From Nostoc sp. GT001 (GTDB lineage Bacteria > Cyanobacteriota > Cyanobacteriia > Cyanobacteriales > Nostocaceae): 19,085 bases of DNA. The stretch covers positions 950,180 through 969,264 of the forward strand of contig NZ_JAUDRJ010000003.1 in NCBI RefSeq assembly GCF_030382115.1, read 5' to 3'. Below the pieces are notes generated by a model. That model saw nothing but the letters and a program-made list of their open reading frames with translations, was not told the DNA's origin and ran no database searches. This document shows positions 8,689-16,459 of the stretch, piece after piece; position 1 is the first letter of the stretch, and the number at the start of each line of letters is the position of its first letter. Both the position numbers and the translations under genes were made by a program.

Positions 8689-9183
8689 ATGCCGACAACA
8701 GCGCTCAATAGAGGGATGAGATTATCGTTTATGATAGTTACGCTCTTCATCATATCGACAGTTAATGCTGCGGTTGATGCTCAGGAAGCGCCAACGATAT
8801 TTGGAGATGTCACCCTTAGCCCTCAGTTTTCGCCAGACCCCCTGACAGTTCGCGGGATGAGTGGTGGTTCAATATCTGGGAGTCAAGTAGGTGGGAGAAG
8901 CGAAACAGCCACCGGCCCTTGTACCGGATTTGTGGATGAAACACCAGACCACACATTAGCGTTAACAAGTAAATTTGACTACCTAAAGTTGCAAGTGCAA
9001 AGTCCTGAAGACACCACCATAATTATCAAAGGGCCCGGTGGTACTTGGTGCAATGACGACTTTGATGGCAAAAATGCTGGCATTGTTGGTGAATGGCTAC
9101 CTGGAAGTTACCAAATTTGGGTTGGTTCCTACGAAAAGGGCAAGTATCTTCCTTACACTCTAAAAATTACAGAAGTAAAGTAG
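8689..9183 (+). CDS. Small exported protein, conserved hypothetical
   Basis: A 164-residue protein with a clear signal peptide: basic residues Arg8 and Arg11, a hydrophobic core at about 12-27, and a probable cleavage after VDA (residue 31). The mature part is Gly/Ser-rich at about 55-72, then has a beta-rich domain with Cys78 (GPCTGF) and Cys121 (TWCNDDFDG), which could form a disulphide in the periplasm. The spacing of FDYLKLQV, TIIIKGPGG, NDDFDG and GSYQIWVGSY recalls pre-peptidase C-terminal-like beta-sandwich domains that often sit in secreted proteins; that resemblance is tentative. There is no catalytic motif. An alternative start at Met10 would still leave a signal peptide. It sits alone between gltX and ftsH. 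Function is unknown. Confidence 0.75.
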   Translation: MPTTALNRGMRLSFMIVTLFIISTVNAAVDAQEAPTIFGDVTLSPQFSPDPLTVRGMSGGSISGSQVGGRSETATGPCTGFVDETPDHTLALTSKFDYLKLQVQSPEDTTIIIKGPGGTWCNDDFDGKNAGIVGEWLPGSYQIWVGSYEKGKYLPYTLKITEVK

Positions 9184-9185
9184 GG

Positions 9186-9290
9186 GATTGGGCACAAGAA
9201 GCAGAGGTGCGGAGGGGCAGAGGAGCAGGGGGGAAAAGAAAAACTTACTGTAACTTCTCCCCTTCTTCCTCATCTCGCTCACTCCCCCAG
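9186..9290. repeat. Purine/pyrimidine low-complexity repeat block
   Basis: A purine-rich half with GCAGAGG, GGGGCAG and GAGCAGGGG units (to about 9245) is followed by a pyrimidine-rich half (CTTCTCCCCTTCTTCC). The halves can pair imperfectly into a long stem. It directly follows the exported-protein gene and may also act in termination. The remaining part of the 9184-9589 spacer is AT-rich. It must contain the ftsH promoter, but I see no box pair good enough to call. Confidence 0.5.
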
Positions 9291-9589
9291 AATCATTATT
9301 GAGAGCGGCTTGGACGATATGAGGAGCATTCTGGAGAAATTCTCTCTGTCTTTGCATCTCGTTGCGCTCCCTTTTCTCGTGCGATATTGTATTAAAATTA
9401 AGTTAACTTTGATTAAGATTCTTGTTGGCATCGCCATAATGCTCTAACTGCCTTATGACAGTGCATGTAAGAGATCAAATTAAACAAAATGGATTTATAA
9501 ACATCCGTTTAACAGCTTAAAGTGACAGAGTGATGAACATTCGGTTACTAGAGCTAACGAGTTGTATAGGCATCTAGAGGCAAATTAAA

Positions 9590-11476
9590 ATGAAATTCTC
9601 TTGGAAAGTCGTAGCACTCTGGACGTTGCCAGCTTTGGTAATTGGCTTTTTCTTCTGGCAAGGGGCCTTTGCAGGCGCTCCTGCCGACATGAGTAAGAAT
9701 ACAGCTAATACCCGCATGACTTATGGTCGCTTTCTAGAATACTTGGATGGCGATCGCGTCAGCAGTGTGGATCTGTATGAAGGCGGTAGGACAGCAATTA
9801 TAGAAGCCCGCGATCCAGACCTGGAAAATCATGTCCAAAGGTGGCGTGTGGATTTGCCTATTAACGCTCCTGAGTTAATTAGCAAGCTCAAAGAAAAATC
9901 AATTAGTTTTGATGCTCACCCCATGCGGAATGATGGCGCAATTTGGGGATTGTTGGGCAATCTCATCTTTCCAGTTTTATTGATTACTGGGTTATTCTTT
10001 TTGTTCCGGCGTTCTAGCAACCTTCCCGGCGGGCCAGGTCAAGCAATGAACTTCGGCAAATCGAAAGCGCGTTTCCAAATGGAGGCGAAAACCGGCGTCA
10101 AATTTGATGATGTAGCTGGGATTGAAGAAGCTAAGGAAGAATTGCAAGAAGTTGTCACCTTCCTGAAGCAGCCAGAAAGATTTACCGCTGTAGGCGCACG
10201 GATTCCCAAGGGAGTGCTGTTAGTTGGGCCTCCTGGAACTGGTAAAACTTTACTAGCAAAAGCGATCGCAGGTGAAGCAGGTGTACCTTTCTTCAGTATT
10301 TCCGGTTCGGAATTTGTAGAAATGTTCGTTGGTGTGGGTGCATCCCGCGTCCGCGATTTGTTCAAGAAAGCTAAAGACAACGCCCCCTGTATCATCTTCA
10401 TCGATGAAATCGACGCCGTTGGACGCCAACGGGGTGCTGGTATCGGTGGCGGTAACGACGAGAGAGAGCAAACCCTCAACCAATTGCTCACCGAAATGGA
10501 CGGGTTTGAAGGTAACACAGGCATCATTATTATTGCTGCCACCAACCGTCCCGATGTACTAGACTCAGCCTTATTGCGTCCCGGTCGCTTTGACCGCCAA
10601 GTAACAGTCGATGCACCCGATATCAAAGGGCGTTTGGAAATCTTGCAAGTCCATGCGCGGAACAAGAAACTAGACACTAGCGTATCTTTAGATGCGATCG
10701 CTCGCCGCACTCCTGGATTCACTGGTGCTGACTTAGCCAACTTACTCAACGAAGCAGCAATTCTCACTGCGAGAAGACGTAAAGAAGCTATCACTCTCCG
10801 CGAAATTGATGATGCGGTGGATCGTGTAGTTGCAGGGATGGAAGGTACTCCTTTGGTGGACAGCAAGAGCAAGCGCTTAATTGCCTACCACGAAATTGGA
10901 CACGCCTTAGTGGGGACTTTGTTAAAAGACCATGACCCAGTGCAAAAAGTTACACTTATCCCACGTGGACAAGCACAGGGTTTAACTTGGTTTACACCCA
11001 ACGAAGAACAGGGATTAATTTCTCGTTCTCAGTTGAAAGCCAGAATTACTGGTGCTTTGGGTGGTCGCGCCGCTGAAGAGGTGATTTTTGGGGCTGCGGA
11101 AGTCACAACTGGCGCTGGTGGAGACTTGCAGCAACTATCGGGAATGGCCCGGCAGATGGTGACTCGGTTCGGGATGTCGGACTTAGGGCCACTGTCGTTA
11201 GAAAGCCAGCAGGGAGAAGTATTCTTGGGTCGTGATTGGACAACCCGATCTGAGTATTCCGAATCCATTGCTTCTCGCATTGATGCTCAAGTTAGAGAAA
11301 TTGTTGAGCAGTGCTACGACAATGCTAAGAATATCATCCGTGACCATCGCACTGTCACCGATCGCTTAGTAGATTTGCTCATCGAAAAAGAAACCATTGA
11401 CGGCGAAGAATTCCGCCAGATTGTAGCTGAGTACGCTGAAGTACCGGAGAAGCAACAGTATGTACCGCAACTGTAA
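9590..11476 (+). CDS. ftsH: ATP-dependent zinc metalloprotease FtsH (FtsH2-like)
   Basis: A 628-residue membrane-bound AAA+ protease that extracts and degrades membrane proteins. In cyanobacteria the FtsH2 type works with FtsH3 in thylakoids to remove photodamaged D1 during photosystem II repair. Visible features: two transmembrane helices (about 5-25 and 117-138) flanking a lumenal domain; Walker A GPPGTGKT (213-220); Walker B IIFIDEID with Asp272/Glu273; second-region-of-homology arginines in RPGRFDRQ; and the zinc motif HEIGH (434-438), with third ligand Asp512 in GAGGDLQQ. The N-terminus ([28 protein letters not shown]) and the PQL end resemble Synechocystis FtsH2, which supports the subtype. 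AGAGG at 9576-9580 is a suitable ribosome-binding site nine bases before the ATG. The gene is monocistronic, with its own terminator. Confidence 0.97.
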   Translation: MKFSWKVVALWTLPALVIGFFFWQGAFAGAPADMSKNTANTRMTYGRFLEYLDGDRVSSVDLYEGGRTAIIEARDPDLENHVQRWRVDLPINAPELISKLKEKSISFDAHPMRNDGAIWGLLGNLIFPVLLITGLFFLFRRSSNLPGGPGQAMNFGKSKARFQMEAKTGVKFDDVAGIEEAKEELQEVVTFLKQPERFTAVGARIPKGVLLVGPPGTGKTLLAKAIAGEAGVPFFSISGSEFVEMFVGVGASRVRDLFKKAKDNAPCIIFIDEIDAVGRQRGAGIGGGNDEREQTLNQLLTEMDGFEGNTGIIIIAATNRPDVLDSALLRPGRFDRQVTVDAPDIKGRLEILQVHARNKKLDTSVSLDAIARRTPGFTGADLANLLNEAAILTARRRKEAITLREIDDAVDRVVAGMEGTPLVDSKSKRLIAYHEIGHALVGTLLKDHDPVQKVTLIPRGQAQGLTWFTPNEEQGLISRSQLKARITGALGGRAAEEVIFGAAEVTTGAGGDLQQLSGMARQMVTRFGMSDLGPLSLESQQGEVFLGRDWTTRSEYSESIASRIDAQVREIVEQCYDNAKNIIRDHRTVTDRLVDLLIEKETIDGEEFRQIVAEYAEVPEKQQYVPQL

Positions 11477-11533
11477 TAGTTGACTCTTTTCTGGCTACTA
11501 TCTGGGAATGAGTAAAGTAACAAAAAATAAAAT

Positions 11534-11562
11534 GAGGATGGTATACGCCACCCTCTTTTTTT
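11534..11562 (+). terminator. Rho-independent terminator of ftsH
   Basis: GAGGATGG (11534-11541), loop TATACG, CCACCCTC (11548-11555): an 8-bp stem with one A-C mismatch, followed by seven Ts (11556-11562). It lies 57 nt after the ftsH stop and before the convergent rnc. Confidence 0.85.
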
Positions 11563-11626
11563 GCAGTTTTTCAGTGTTAAAAAGCTTCTAATTTTAAAAT
11601 TATCAAAATTTCTAAACGCATAAACT

Positions 11627-12313
11627 CTACAATAAAGCTTGTATTTTCAACTTATCTAGCGCATCTTCAGCAGCAGCTTTTTCTGCGTCTTTCTTATTCC
11701 GTCCCTTGCCTTCTCCGTAAATTTTTTCATCTACTAATACTTTGGCGATAAATTCAGGCGCGTGAGAAGGGCCTCCTACTTGTTCTGTAAAATATTTAGG
11801 GGGATTTGGAGTAACATTACGTTGCACCCATTCTTGAAAGCGATTTTTTGAGTCTACATTAGAACGAGACAAAATTATATGCTTAGGATCTACAGAATCA
11901 AATAGTGGTTCTATAATTGCGCGAACTGTTTCAATATTAGAATCATTATCTAAATAGTAAGCACCAAGAACTGCCTCAAAGGTACTACTGAGCAAATTAG
12001 GATTTTGGTAGCCTCCATCTCGAATTGCGCCTTTTCCTAACCGCATCCTAAAGTCTAAACCTACCTCCTCGGCGAACTTTGCTAATTGTTTCTCATCCAC
12101 CAACGCCGAACGCCGCCGGGTTAATTCATCTTCTCCCATTTCTGCATGACGACCATAGAGATATTCGCCACTTAAAAAATTCAGCAAAGCATCACCGAGG
12201 AATTCTAAGCGTTCATTATGTTCGCCTTCTCCAGGGTTTTCATGGACATAAGAACGGTGGGTAAGTGCTTGTCGCAGAAGTTTTTCATTTTTGAAAATCA
12301 AAATTCTGTGCAT
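11627..12313 (-). CDS. rnc: Ribonuclease III
   Basis: A 228-residue double-strand-specific endoribonuclease that processes rRNA precursors and structured RNAs. The N-terminal nuclease domain (about 8-140) contains the signature NERLEFLGDALL (33-44) with catalytic Glu37 and Asp41, and the second acidic helix with Glu113 in FEAVLGA. The C-terminal double-stranded-RNA-binding domain (about 155-225) ends in the usual GKGRNKKDAEKAAAEDAL helix. Length is normal. One deviation: residue 110 is Ser where the Escherichia coli and Aquifex enzymes have the metal-coordinating Asp (LLSSTFEA versus LADxxEA). Cyanobacteria often carry more than one RNase III-type gene, so this could be a specialised paralogue. 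TAAGGT lies close upstream of the ATG. It is convergent with ftsH and apparently transcribed alone. Confidence 0.93.
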   Translation of the reverse strand: MHRILIFKNEKLLRQALTHRSYVHENPGEGEHNERLEFLGDALLNFLSGEYLYGRHAEMGEDELTRRRSALVDEKQLAKFAEEVGLDFRMRLGKGAIRDGGYQNPNLLSSTFEAVLGAYYLDNDSNIETVRAIIEPLFDSVDPKHIILSRSNVDSKNRFQEWVQRNVTPNPPKYFTEQVGGPSHAPEFIAKVLVDEKIYGEGKGRNKKDAEKAAAEDALDKLKIQALL

Positions 12314-12324
12314 TTTTACCTTAT

Positions 12325-12354
12325 TTTATATTGTAGAAATTGACTGTTAGCCAA
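12325..12354 (-). promoter_or_regulatory. Possible rnc promoter
   Basis: On the minus strand, TTGGCT (complement of 12349-12354), an 18-nt spacer and TATAAA (complement of 12325-12330). The predicted start of transcription would be only a few bases before the rnc ATG, implying a very short leader that would lose the AAGG ribosome-binding site. I therefore hold the call loosely. Confidence 0.35.
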
Positions 12355-12383
12355 CTTTACTAATAGTATTATCATAAAATATG

Positions 12384-12426
12384 AAAAAAACTCAAATAGC
12401 GGTGTCTTGGTAAAATCTATTTGAGT
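12384..12426 (-). terminator. Rho-independent terminator, minus strand, of the acyl-carrier-like gene
   Basis: A perfect 10-bp inverted repeat (ACTCAAATAG at 12390-12399 with CTATTTGAGT at 12417-12426, 17-nt loop). Read on the minus strand, it runs directly into a T tract (complement of 12384-12390). The stem is AT-rich, hence moderate strength. It lies 100 nt beyond the carrier-protein stop and separates that gene from rnc. Confidence 0.65.
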
Positions 12427-12525
12427 ATAAATCTAGGTTTATCAAAGCTATTTTAGGCAGCCCGTATATCTAACTCAGTTCAATATATCTTTTTTCGTAC
12501 CATGAGGGACTGGGAAAGTTTAAGG

Positions 12526-12891
12526 CTACGCACTGCCCAGTTTTAAAGAAATAAAGTCAACAAGCTCCTTAATAGTCATAGATGCTTTGCCATCGAATTC
12601 TTCATCGGGAATTTCAATGTCAAATTCTTCCTCCAAAGCCATTGATAGCTCTACTCCATCTAGAGGTTTCATTCCAAGCGAATTTTCTGGATAGGAACAT
12701 TGGCTAAAATCTAAAACAGAGCCATAAACTGTAGTGACATGATCATATTCTTGTCCTAAAAAAATACTATCATCTAGATTTATATCTTCATACTGTATTG
12801 ATAAGGTTTCCAATATTACTTTCTCAACTCTTTTCAAAATCTCTTCATGTGATAATTCAACTTTGTTATCCTGCTTGTCCGGTATTTTCAT
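12526..12891 (-). CDS. Acyl carrier protein-like protein lacking the phosphopantetheine serine
   Basis: A 121-residue acidic protein. Its C-terminal half is strongly acyl-carrier-like: LDGVELSMALEEEFDIEIPDEEF (77-99), then TIKELVDFISLKL, matching helices II-IV. The N-terminal helix I (about 15-30, HEEILKRVEKVILETL) and DDSI (40-43) also fit. Two things differ from a functional carrier. The DSL motif that bears the 4'-phosphopantetheine is replaced by Lys75-Pro76-Leu77. Also, about 22 residues (FLGQEYDH...SQCSYPENS) are inserted in the loop before helix II. The nearby Ser71 in NSLG is six residues from the modification site. It may therefore be a non-acylated scaffold or regulatory relative rather than a fatty-acid carrier. 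No synthase or phosphopantetheinyl transferase gene is adjacent. Its own terminator follows. No clear ribosome-binding site is visible. Confidence 0.75.
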   Translation of the reverse strand: MKIPDKQDNKVELSHEEILKRVEKVILETLSIQYEDINLDDSIFLGQEYDHVTTVYGSVLDFSQCSYPENSLGMKPLDGVELSMALEEEFDIEIPDEEFDGKASMTIKELVDFISLKLGSA

Positions 12892-13033
12892 ATATTTAGA
12901 TAATTTTACTAAATAAAAGTCTAGTTTAACCTAAAAATTATCGTGTGCAATTTATCAATTTTAATAATCATCTATCGTATTACCTCAAAATCAGCATTTA
13001 TTTATTAGAATAATATTCTATACAATAAATAAT

Positions 13034-13642
13034 TTACGGCTTACTTTGCGCGATCGCACCATACAAAATACCCAAAATTCTTTTAATATCCTTAATATAA
13101 TATTCACTCAAGTCAATCGAAACTACATTACCTTCAAGCTTGAGAAATTGCCAGATAGTGCCGATAGTAACAGCACCATATATAGCTTTTATTTGATTTC
13201 CACCTCTTTCGTTAAATAACTGAGCAGCTACCATTTCGGCAATACATTGGGCTAAACCAGACCTCAAATTCTCATTTTTACTTTCTACTAAGACAATCAC
13301 CGGACTACGTACAAGCAACTGCTCCGAAGAAAGACTCAAAATAAAATCACAAAAGCCGTTTAATCCTCGCTGGCTATCAACAGTAAAATCAACTCCCGAA
13401 AAAAAGCTGATTTCATAATTAAATTTACGTCTAATTTCTAATAGAATTGGACTTATTATCATTTCACTTCGAGCTTTTTCCGAACTTATCGCTACAGCTA
13501 AATCAACATTTTCCCTAAGAATAGTAGATAATAAATCACTACATTCTTGCTCCTGGACATTTGCAAATAGTCCAGATGATTCGTGGATAACCAACCCAAA
13601 AGAATCGATAACTTCAATAAGTTTAAAATCACTATAAGCCAT
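13034..13642 (-). CDS. Uncharacterised protein with PD-(D/E)XK nuclease-like motif
   Basis: A 202-residue protein I cannot name. A plausible restriction-endonuclease-like core is visible: Glu59 in the helix SSEKARSEMIISPILLEI; Asp99 in GFCDFILS at the end of one strand; and Glu120-x-Lys122 in VIVLVESKN on the next strand, followed by a helix with Gln132. Asp...ExK with this secondary structure is the PD-(D/E)XK pattern. The C-terminal part has alternating strands (KAIYGAVTIGTIWQFLKLEGNVVSIDL) of the kind seen in cyanobacterial families of this fold. It starts 43 bp after the Uma2 gene, has AAAGGA nine bases before its ATG, and is probably co-transcribed with it. Actual nuclease activity is inference. 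A HIP1 site lies inside its 3' end at 13050. Confidence 0.65.
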   Translation of the reverse strand: MAYSDFKLIEVIDSFGLVIHESSGLFANVQEQECSDLLSTILRENVDLAVAISSEKARSEMIISPILLEIRRKFNYEISFFSGVDFTVDSQRGLNGFCDFILSLSSEQLLVRSPVIVLVESKNENLRSGLAQCIAEMVAAQLFNERGGNQIKAIYGAVTIGTIWQFLKLEGNVVSIDLSEYYIKDIKRILGILYGAIAQSKP

Positions 13643-13685
13643 AAAACTTAATCCTTTGTCTTATGACTGAATCCTATAACAAAGT

Positions 13686-14273
13686 TTAAAAGTTCCGTTT
13701 TGGCGGAAAAACCTTAGCTAAATCAAGAGATAAATCAGGGAAGCAGGGAAAAGTTATTATCTCATCTGACAGGAAAATTCGCTTATTTGAATAACCATAT
13801 CTGCCTTGATTATCCTGATATGGTTTACTGTAAGCTTCCAAATAATTATCGAATAAATTGAATATCCAATAATCAGTAATACCTGCTTGAGCATAAAGAG
13901 GGATTTTCACATCTTGGTCATAAGCTAAAGAAGAATCTGAAACCTCCATCACCAATAACACATCAGTCGGTTTAGGGTGAGAGGAGAGATAATTATCATC
14001 TCGGTTTTGAACAATCGCAAAATCCGGTTCAGGTTCGCTCTTAGGTGGTAAGGTAATCGGGGCTTGAGATTGCAAAGTTGCCCTATCTCCTACAATTTTT
14101 GGGAGTTGCTTCCACAAATTTCTTAAACAAGTTTCATGGACTGTACCTTTGGATGCCATTTCAATAATTTCCCCATTAATTAATTCAATATGGTCATCTT
14201 CATGGAAAAAGCCCAATTCTCCAAGCCTGTGGTATTCATCCAGTGTGAAGCGTTTAGTCTGAGCAATACTCAT
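13686..14273 (-). CDS. Uma2 family endonuclease-like protein
   Basis: A 195-residue member of the Uma2 (formerly DUF820) family, which is greatly expanded in filamentous cyanobacteria and has a PD-(D/E)XK fold. Diagnostic blocks are: FTLDEYHRL (9-17), IELINGEIIEM (29-39), EPEPDFAIV with Asp84, VLLVMEVSDSSLAYD with Glu110, and VKIPLYAQAGITDYWIFNL with Lys123. The putative active-site residues (Asp84, Glu110 and downstream Lys) are intact, so the gene is not visibly degenerate. Biological substrates of the family are unknown; many copies are thought to be linked to mobile or accessory DNA. An AAGG sequence close to the ATG can serve as the ribosome-binding site. It is divergent from chlD, with 91 bp between the starts, and leads a probable two-gene operon. 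Confidence 0.88.
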   Translation of the reverse strand: MSIAQTKRFTLDEYHRLGELGFFHEDDHIELINGEIIEMASKGTVHETCLRNLWKQLPKIVGDRATLQSQAPITLPPKSEPEPDFAIVQNRDDNYLSSHPKPTDVLLVMEVSDSSLAYDQDVKIPLYAQAGITDYWIFNLFDNYLEAYSKPYQDNQGRYGYSNKRIFLSDEIITFPCFPDLSLDLAKVFPPKRNF

Positions 14274-14364
14274 AACCTTACCTTTCTCTCATTGCCATAA
14301 TCCCTATTCTAAATGTGTCAGAAATTGGTATGCTAAAGGCCGAGACTCGCTATAAAAGCAAACA

Positions 14365-16398
14365 ATGCCTGCGCCTACTATCAACCCCACAATCACTGCT
14401 TTTCCCTTGACAGCCGTAGTCGGTCAAGAAGCAATTAAATTAGCCTTGCTTTTAGCCGCAGTTGATCCTGGTTTGGGAGGAGTGGCGATCGCAGGTCGTC
14501 GCGGTACGGCAAAATCTGTAATGGCTCGTGCTATCCACGCTCTACTACCGCCCATTGAAGTTATCAAAGGTTCAATCAGCAATTGTGACCCCAACCATCC
14601 AGAAGAATGGGACGATCAATTATTGGCGGAGTACGCAGATAAAAATATTCAAGATGTTCCCGTCGAAATCATCCCTGCGCCTTTTTTGCAAATTCCTCTA
14701 GGTATCACAGAAGACCGACTCCTAGGTTCAGTGGATGTGGAAAAGTCTGTAAAACAAGGTGATACGATTTTTCAGCCCGGTTTACTCGCTACAGCTAACC
14801 GGGGTGTACTGTACGTAGATGAAATTAATTTATTAGATGACCAAATATCAAATCAGCTTTTAACAGTATTATCTGAGGGACGCAACCAGATCGAACGGGA
14901 AGGGATTAGTTTTCAGCATCCGTGTAAATCCCTATTCATTGCCACCTACAATCCAGAAGAAGGCGGATTACGGGAGCATTTGCTAGATAGAATTGCGATC
15001 GCACTCTCTGCTGACGGTGTACTCGGCTTAGATCAAAGAGTAGAAGCAGTAGAAGTTGCGATCGCTTATTCTAAATCTCCCCAAGACTTTCTCCAACAGT
15101 ACAACGAAGATTTAGACTCCCTCAAAACCCAAATCATCTTGGCGCGGGAATGGTTGAAAGAAGTAATCATCACCCACGAACAAATTGCCTACTTAGTGGA
15201 TGAAGCCATTCGTGGCGGAGTTCAGGGACATCGCGCCGAGTTATTCGCCACGCGGGTTGCCAAAGCTGCTGCGGCTTTAGAGGGACGGACAACAGTTAAT
15301 GCCGAAGATTTGCGCCGTGCAGTGGAATTGGTAATTGTACCACGCGCCACAGTTGTGCAGACACCACCACCAGATCAAGCACCGCCACCCCCTCCACCGC
15401 CGCCGCAACAGAATCAAGAAGAACCCCAGGACGAATCAGAAGAGGAACAAGAAGAACAAGAAGAACAAGAAGAAAATCAAGAACAAGAACCCCCCGATAT
15501 CCCGGAAGAGTTTATCTTTGATCCAGAAGGGGTAATTCTTGATGACAGCGTGCTTTACTTTACTCAAACAGCGAAGCGGCAAGGTAAATCTGGTAGTCGC
15601 AGTATCATCTTTTCCGATGACAGGGGACGCTATATTAAGCCAATGTTACCCAAAGGGAAAGCGCGACGCATTGCAGTAGATGCTACCTTGAGAGCTGCGG
15701 CTCCATATCAAAAAGCACGAAGAGAAAGACAACCAGATAGAAAAGTTATTGTCGAACAGCCTGATATTCGCTCGAAACGCCTGGTACGCAAAGCCGGCGC
15801 GTTGGTAGTATTTGTGGTAGATGCTTCTGGCTCAATGGCCTTGAATCGAATGCAATCGGCTAAAGGTGCAGTGATGCAACTGTTGACTGAAGCTTATCAA
15901 AACCGCGACCAAATAGCATTAATTCCCTTCCGGGGAGAACAGGCAGAGGTATTATTACCTCCAACACGTTCTATTGCTTTGGCGCGTAACCGTTTGGAAA
16001 GGTTGCCCTGTGGTGGGGGTTCGCCTTTAGCACATGGTTTAACTCAAGCTGTGCGCGTCGGCTTAAATGCTCAGATGAGTGGAGATATTGGGCAAGTTGT
16101 CCTTGTCGCAATCACCGATGGGCGGGGTAATATTCCTTTAGCGCGTTCTTTAGGTGAACAGCTAGAACCAGGAGAAAAGCCAGATATCAAAGGAGAATTA
16201 TTAGAAATTGCTGCTAGAATTCGTGCTTTAGGGATGCAACTATTAGTAATTGATACGGAAAGTAAATTTGTGTCTACAGGCTTTGCCAAGGAATTATCGC
16301 AAACAGCAGGCGGTAAATATTATCATTTGCCAAAAGCGACAGATCAAGCTATTGCTGCTATGACCAAAGGTGCGATCGCTGATTTAAAATCTCGATAA
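14365..16398 (+). CDS. chlD: Magnesium chelatase ATPase subunit D
   Basis: A 677-residue subunit of the ChlH-ChlI-ChlD complex that inserts Mg2+ into protoporphyrin IX, the first committed step of chlorophyll synthesis. It forms the AAA+ platform with ChlI. The N-terminal AAA+ domain (about 10-325) has a modified Walker [10 protein letters not shown] (43-51) and Walker B VLYVDEIN with Asp152/Glu153. A proline run and a Gln/Glu-rich linker (about 334-378) follow. The C-terminal von Willebrand A/integrin-I domain has MIDAS residues DASGS (486-490) and TDGRGN with Asp585. Order and length are standard for cyanobacterial ChlD. The gene starts 91 bp from the divergent Uma2 gene and converges on sigF, so it is monocistronic. 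The ATG gives a typical N-terminus, but no Shine-Dalgarno sequence precedes it. Confidence 0.97.
   Translation: MPAPTINPTITAFPLTAVVGQEAIKLALLLAAVDPGLGGVAIAGRRGTAKSVMARAIHALLPPIEVIKGSISNCDPNHPEEWDDQLLAEYADKNIQDVPVEIIPAPFLQIPLGITEDRLLGSVDVEKSVKQGDTIFQPGLLATANRGVLYVDEINLLDDQISNQLLTVLSEGRNQIEREGISFQHPCKSLFIATYNPEEGGLREHLLDRIAIALSADGVLGLDQRVEAVEVAIAYSKSPQDFLQQYNEDLDSLKTQIILAREWLKEVIITHEQIAYLVDEAIRGGVQGHRAELFATRVAKAAAALEGRTTVNAEDLRRAVELVIVPRATVVQTPPPDQAPPPPPPPPQQNQEEPQDESEEEQEEQEEQEENQEQEPPDIPEEFIFDPEGVILDDSVLYFTQTAKRQGKSGSRSIIFSDDRGRYIKPMLPKGKARRIAVDATLRAAAPYQKARRERQPDRKVIVEQPDIRSKRLVRKAGALVVFVVDASGSMALNRMQSAKGAVMQLLTEAYQNRDQIALIPFRGEQAEVLLPPTRSIALARNRLERLPCGGGSPLAHGLTQAVRVGLNAQMSGDIGQVVLVAITDGRGNIPLARSLGEQLEPGEKPDIKGELLEIAARIRALGMQLLVIDTESKFVSTGFAKELSQTAGGKYYHLPKATDQAIAAMTKGAIADLKSR
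15424..15489 (+). repeat. GAAGAACAA-type tandem repeat in the chlD linker
   Basis: Imperfect 9-bp repeats (GAAGAACAA and variants) encode the Glu/Glu/Gln linker between the AAA+ and von Willebrand A domains. The repeat keeps the frame, so its length can vary by three residues without breaking the gene. Confidence 0.75.
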
Positions 16399-16416
16399 TT
16401 AGTTTATTAGTTATTT

Positions 16417-16444
16417 GTCAGTTGCTTTTCTACCAACCACTGAC
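16417..16444. terminator. Inverted repeat between convergent chlD and sigF
   Basis: GTCAGTTG (16417-16424) can pair with CAAC/ACTGAC (16434-16444) with a short bulge, in the 61-bp gap between the two stops. It could act in both directions, but it lacks a good T tract, and similar GTCA/TGAC runs are common in such spacers. Confidence 0.3.
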
Positions 16445-16459
16445 CATTGACTAATGACA

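Noticed and set aside
10039..10872. 277-residue minus-strand open frame opposite ftsH
   Set aside because: It lies wholly antisense to a highly conserved gene. The Ser/Pro/Ala-rich composition is that of a shadow frame, and no start signal or domain is visible.
10889..10903. HEIGH instead of HEAGH in the FtsH zinc site
   Set aside because: The HExxH pattern is intact, and variation at the third position is normal in cyanobacterial FtsH proteins.
12996..13030. AT-rich inverted repeat after the PD-(D/E)XK-like gene
   Set aside because: It consists only of A/T runs with a TAGAAT/ATTCTA core and has no T tract in the right orientation. It is expected by chance in such AT-rich sequence.
14325..14356. 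Possible chlD promoter TTGGTA...TATAAA
   Set aside because: The spacer is 20 nt and the -10 box is only eight bases before the ATG, which would make the message nearly leaderless. Too weak to annotate.
14491..14517. Modified Walker A (GRRGTAKS) in ChlD as a defect
   Set aside because: A divergent nucleotide-binding loop is usual for ChlD, which relies on ChlI for most ATP hydrolysis, so it is not evidence of loss of function.
15335..15535. 66-residue Lys/Asn-rich frame inside chlD
   Set aside because: It is an alternative reading of the proline and Glu/Gln linker repeats.
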